From: Arabidopsis thaliana
Lineage: Eukaryota > Streptophyta > Magnoliopsida > Brassicales > Brassicaceae
Reading direction: 5' to 3'
Length of the DNA stretch: 64,000 nucleotides
NCBI RefSeq assembly: GCF_000001735.4
Contig: NC_003074.8
Span: 4,216,101 to 4,280,100, forward strand
Position 1 is the stretch's first letter, and each line of letters starts with the position of its first letter. Shown piece by piece: positions 59,270 through 64,000 of this stretch. A program made the translations under genes and the position numbers. The notes under the pieces were generated by a model. That model made no database searches. It was not told the DNA's origin and was given only the letters and a program-made list of their open reading frames with translations.

Positions 59270-60127
59270 ATGGGCTTCATCTTTAATAATTCATTAGGCC
59301 CACAGATCCACATAACCCACACAAATTTTTATGATAATCAATAGTGAAAACCACAAAATATCTGAAAAATTAATACACTCGTTTGTGAGTGTCTGCTTCA
59401 ATAATCGACTTTCTTAAAACAACTGATTGTTCTTCATGTGTAATTGAGATTTCTCGGCAATCGCTGTTATTATTCTCTTGCAAAACTTCGACTTCAGAGT
59501 CAATATAGAGTCGGCAATTTCAAAATAGTTGTTCATCGTTCCTCAAAGAAACAACTAATCTACAATTTCTTCCAACGAAAAGTGGTTATCAAATCGTCAT
59601 TTGATCCGAATTCATACGATTTCACCTACCATTGGATGAATACGAACCAAAAGGAAGCTATGGCGGCAGAGAATCAAGTCAGCTCAACAGAAGTAAAGGC
59701 GAATGGAGTTTGTAAAGGTGTGTATTTTTTCCAGATTTGGTTAGTAATTGGCAGTCTTTGGTTTTAATCATATTCAGAAACCCCCTTTTCCAATACAACA
59801 ATACCTGGGTTATATGTCTCTGTCATTATACAGTTTAGAACAGCTAACAAATTGGTATCTAAGAAAAATAATGACCAAATCTGTACTTTGGCACATTTTG
59901 TTATTTCGTGATTGAAAATAAAGGGTATTGGTTAATCTCTAGATTTAGATGTCGCCATATCTTGCAGAGGTTAGATTATAATATTTTTGAGTTGTAATAC
60001 AGTTTAATTACTCGGTTTCCTTAATTAATAGCTACCAAATTTATATAGCAACACTTTGTTCTTTCTGTTTTACAGGTTTAATGTCTGAACAAAGAACTGA
60101 GCAAGAGGTTATCAATCTATTGCAGAG
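59270..60127 (+). pseudogene. Captured host gene fragment inside the Helitron (promoter plus two exons)
   Basis: Exon 1 (start 59636 or 59660 to 59717) reads MAAENQVSSTEVKANGVCK. Exon 2 (60076-60127) continues GLMSEQRTEQEVINLLQR. The donor (AAAG|GTGTGT), acceptor (TTTACAG) and second donor (AG|GTCAGT) are good and the phase is kept. Upstream (59270-59340) lie TGGGCTT and TAGGCCCA elements, as in a housekeeping promoter. After 60127 no further exon is found and the Helitron resumes. I do not recognise the parent gene. It is on the strand opposite to the helicase. Exons of a functional host gene captured with its promoter is the best reading. Confidence 0.65.
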
Positions 60128-60646
60128 GTCAGTTTCTTAATCTTCTTTAGTTGCAGTATTTTGTGTTTAAAGTTAAAGTGTTCATATCATTTAGGTGGAT
60201 TTTGTTATGAGTAGGAAGTATAAATCTGAGTTAATTGTATAACTGATTGAATTCGTTTTTTGTCTTTACAAATTTGCTGCAACTTGTTAAAAGCAAGTGT
60301 TCGAAGCATAGGTAGAACTTGTTAAAATGGAAAACACTTGGCAAACTGCAGATTGAAAATGTGTAAGAATAATAAGTACTTGTTTGAACTGTAAAGATAA
60401 ATGTAAATGAAAACTGGAAAACCAAAGTCTATTCGATTCCCTTTAGAACTGCTTTGTTAGGTTATTCAGTGACCAATGAAATAGCTTGAATGATACTGAG
60501 TTTCCTGCATAACAGAAGATTCAGATTTTGATTAGACAGTTTGTTTGCGGGTTATTCAAACCATAATTGAATCAATATTACAAAGGTATAGTAAATATAC
60601 CTTCTCAACTATATAGATTACAGAATATGTGAGTTGACTCTTGTCA

Positions 60647-63600
60647 CTAAATATTCTGAAACACCTCCTTGAAAACCACATTGGTAGTTTGCTTTTGTAT
60701 CTTTCCCTCTTTGTCGAGAATTAGTATTTTCAACCCTGTCTTAGAAGTAACCCTAGACAACGCAACATATAGTTGACCATGAGAGAAAACAGGTTTAGGC
60801 AAGTACAATCCTACTTGCTCAAGAGATTGTCCCTGACTCTTGTTTATGGTCATAACAAATGCAACAGAGAGAGGAAACTGCCTTCTACGCATCTTGAATG
60901 GTAGTTTTGTATCTGAAGGTGTGATGTTTATTAGAGGAATATACACGATCTGCCCAATCCTATCTCCTGTTATAACCTTTGCTTCGACAATATGACTACA
61001 CAACTGAGTTATCTGTAGCCTTGTTCCATTACAAAGACCACCTTTAGGATCTAAATTTCTAAGTAACATAACAGGAGCCCCAACCTTCAAACGCAAAGAA
61101 TGGTGTGGCATACCTGATACCTTAATACTGTTTAAGAAATCTGGAGTGATAACAGGATTTTTTAGTGAGTCCGAATCCGAAGGATCTATACTATCAGCTG
61201 ATAGATAGATTCTTTCTTCACCTGTCCAAATCAAGTAACATTTAAATCTTCAGCAAAATAATGATTAATACAGAACATAAAACGATGCACTAAATAATCA
61301 ATATAGTATATGTAAACTTACTATCGAGATGCTCTAGCATATACTGATTTATTGTGTTAACATCCTCATTTTTCGGAGCTAGAATAGCTCTCCTCTGAAA
61401 GAATTTTGGATCACTGATTTCGTGCAGTTTAGTTGGATCTCCATAAATTTCTCTACTAATAGCTTCTATAGGATTATCTGCTTCTTGAATCAACAATTCT
61501 TCAGGTATATCAATTATCACCTCACCATCATTAGGCTCATTGACCCTTCCATCACCAACAGCCAATAACCAATCGGAAAATTCTTGGATTTCTTTAGCTT
61601 CATCAACACTTAAATCATTGTTTAAAAGCCGCATATTCTTAGTCAACCTCAACACTTTGCAGTGATCCCAAAGATATGAAGCATTTAGAGATGACATAAC
61701 AATTTCTGCTCTCCCTGCACCATTAATTACTGGTAGCACTTGTCTGAAATCACCTCCGAACACCATAACTTTTCCACCAAAAACCTTATTGTCTACACGC
61801 TTGATTATATCAGAGAAGCTTTTATCTAATGCTTCAAAACAAAACTTGCTCATCATTGGAGCTTCATCCCAAATAATGAGAGATGCTTCTTTAATAAGAT
61901 CAGCTAAATCTGATTTTGGTTTGATTTTACAAACTGAAAATTCGTCTGGATTCAAAGGTATAGAAAACCTAGAATGTGCTGTTCTACCTCCTTCTAACAA
62001 CAAAGAAGCTATGCCACTTGAGGCGACATTAAGACATATCTGTCCTTTAGATCTTACTGCAGCAGCTAGTGTTTTCCAAATAAATGTTTTCCCTGTTCCT
62101 CCAAAGCCATAAACAAAAAAAACTCCTCCCAAGTCATTGAATACTGCATTAGTAATCTGATCGTATATACCTCTTTGTTCAGGAGTAAGCTTTTGTATCC
62201 AATCAGAATGCTTCTTTTTCAAATCGGATTGATTGTTGTACCTCAACTCATCAATAATAAGGCGGTTTGAATTATCAATACCCTCTCTTGAAGGCTTAGG
62301 AAAATGTTCAATATCTTCTAGAGTTGCTCCATTAAACAACATTATTTTCTCTATCTCTTGAAGAGTATAGTTCTGAATTTGAGCTTCTGTTAGTGTAAGT
62401 TCTGCATTTAAGAAATATACAATGTAAGTATATGTGGAAAATCGTTTAACCATGGTTTATAAACTGTAATAAAATTAAGTACCTTGGTTTTTGAACTCGT
62501 CTCTCTTCTTAATCAAAATATCTTCTGATAAAAGATGCCAAGTTTCTGACCAAACATGTTCTGGTCTAGCAAGAGAATCAGACAGCAACATCATTGAGAA
62601 AAAATTTCTCAAATAATCTCCAAAACAAAACTGAGATGCTTCAATCAAACCATTGATATAAACCTGGTCGTCATCTAGAATTCCACGTGCAAAACAGGCT
62701 AGTTTGTAAGATGGATAAACAACACCGTTAACTGTTTTTATATCATCGTAGCTCTGTGGACCTCTCACAATGTTAAGTAACACTCTCAAATAATATTCGT
62801 CTTCCATTTTCCTGGAAACGTAATTAATACGACCCAAAGAGAAACCTCTAGTTCTCTTTTTAAATTGTTTGTTTTCTCCATCCCATGTAAAATATGCTGG
62901 GATTTCAGCATATAGACAGTCTCGAGCACGTTTCCCATTCTTTCCAACAGCATTTTTCCGATTCAAAGTCAACCATGCCAAAAACTGAGAGTCTTCATTA
63001 GAAACACGTTCTAGGACATCAGCCATTTTGGCCTTGGCATCGAAATAGGCTGGTTGTTTCCCTTTATCATGAAAAGATAGTTTCTGAACAGGTGTTGATC
63101 TATGCTGAATTGGAAATTTGAATATTCTCCATATAGCCTCTGACGCGGATACATATCTAGCAGGGGAAAAACTTATGTATGAGCTAAGAAGCTATATGTA
63201 AGATAGATAAGTAACTAAATTAAATATAGATTCTGAAAACATACCTGCAATCGAACCAATCCTTTATTTCATCCTTCTTTTTCTCTGTTGTATCTGACTC
63301 AACTACAGGAGCTGTAGTGTCACTACTTGTTGCCTCTTTTATTGGCTCAACAATAAAAACTACACGGTCCGGACCTTTGTTGATGTATTTAAATAAGTAT
63401 TTTATAGAACCGTTCTGGTTACACCATTCGACATTGATATGAGCTTGGTATCTTAAAGATAGCTTCTTATTATAGGGCACAACATACCTATTGTCACATT
63501 TAACACCCCCCTTTTCTATATAGTCGTCTGTGAGTCTTCTCCTATAGATTGGATAACCATCAGCACCCACTTTAGTGATTTCTTGATGTTTTTTTGGATA

Positions 63601-64000
63601 TAGCTTTGAACACTGACCATCAACCATACACGGAGAACTGGTATTTGCTGAACCACATGGTCCATGCATCATAGAGTTTTTGATAACCTCATAGAGCTCA
63701 GGTTCTTTGTCTTTGTTAGGAATCTCCGCAGATATTATCTTGTCGATGTCGTCAGCTGTTGGTAGTTTACTATTAGCCGCCATAAATAGAAGTATGTGAG
63801 CATGAGGTAATCCTCTTTTCTGGAATTCGACTGTGTACATAGCTGTAAGAGATGTGAAATAATTATAATTCAGAGATAAAAATATGAAACAGGTTAAGGT
63901 ATTGATAAGTAACTCTTTATAAAATGGAACTTACATGCAACTGTTTTTCCAAGGAGATGCCTTTCTGTTAAATCTTTCATTAAAGAATCTAACTTGATTT
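60647..64000 (-). CDS. Helitron Rep/PIF1-type helicase protein (5' part outside window)
   Basis: Replication protein of a rolling-circle transposon: an HUH nuclease nicks and joins DNA, and a 5'-3' helicase unwinds it. Exons in the window: 63935-64000+ (partial), 63245-63842, 62483-63157, 61322-62401 and 60647-61221. They join in phase with no stop (about 976 codons from the second exon). The Rep domain has the HUH block [12 protein letters not shown] (about 63796-63813) and the tyrosine region [14 protein letters not shown]. The PIF1 part has Walker A GFGGTGKT (62085-62108), [20 protein letters not shown], then [19 protein letters not shown] and YVALSRVTS near the end. All visible catalytic motifs are intact, so the protein may be functional. 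From memory the locus is annotated as a PIF1 helicase gene. Confidence 0.9.

Larger units (their letters stand above)
58831..64000 (-). mobile_element. Helitron (rolling-circle transposon), right edge beyond window
   Basis: On the minus strand the left end reads CCGCGGTATACCGCGGGTTA then AAATCTAG and the next base T: a GC-rich hairpin about 10 bp before CTAG followed by T, the Helitron 3' end. The insertion point is the A/T at 58830-58829, with no target duplication, as usual for Helitrons. The element codes a Rep/PIF1-helicase protein (60647 to beyond 63935). It also carries a fragment of a host gene on the plus strand between the helicase and the 3' end. The 5' end (TC) is outside the window, so total length is unknown. 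Confidence 0.88.

Noticed and set aside
60647-62401. PIF1 helicase as a cellular telomere/DNA repair helicase
   Set aside because: It is fused to an HUH Rep domain upstream and lies inside a Helitron 3' terminus, so it is the transposon protein.

Overview
The window is plant nuclear DNA and matches Arabidopsis thaliana. I recognise SPO11-1, ABCG26, GIP1, a plastid ribosomal protein S10 and other genes in the order I remember for chromosome 3, roughly AT3G13120 to AT3G13250. Locus numbers are from memory, not from a search. The sequence is AT-rich between genes and gene-dense, and it has short introns with GT/AG borders. Spliced models were built by hand from exon phase, splice sites and family similarity.

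Layout: 1-3.9 kb has no gene I can support. 4.2-5.4 kb is plastid RPS10 (minus). 6.9-7.5 kb is a small acidic membrane protein (plus). 7.6-10.5 kb is a gene-poor gap. 10.5-18.1 kb holds four minus-strand genes: a heavy-metal-associated isoprenylated protein, two tandem PPR proteins, and the meiotic break enzyme SPO11-1 (15 exons). 19-25.7 kb has a small membrane protein, an RsmB/NSUN-type rRNA methyltransferase (17 exons) and, divergently, a WEB coiled-coil protein. 26-34.6 kb has the splicing factor CWC15, a VPS28 pseudogene, a crooked-neck-like gene with an in-frame stop, and the pollen-wall transporter ABCG26. 35-46.8 kb has GIP1, tRNA-Leu(AAG), a two-RRM glycine-rich protein, a small serine-rich-related protein and a two-WW-domain protein. 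48-58.3 kb has an organelle-type RecX protein, a RING protein, a DUF868 protein, PNO1 and DDI1. From 58.83 kb to the right edge lies a Helitron (minus strand), with its hairpin and CTAG 3' end, a spliced Rep/PIF1-helicase gene and a captured host gene fragment on the other strand.

The genes are independent housekeeping and developmental loci, not an operon. Shared themes are RNA processing (CWC15, crooked-neck, RNA-binding protein, WW protein, PNO1, rRNA methyltransferase) and organelle gene expression (RPS10, PPRs, RecX, methyltransferase). The most unusual parts are the Helitron with its captured exons, a roughly 430-bp imperfect inverted repeat with coding-like arms (47.7-48.1 kb), repeat pieces suggesting a decayed partial copy of the ABCG26 region beside CWC15, and a 105-bp tandem duplication carrying a bZIP site in the GIP1 promoter. 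I found no wholly new system.
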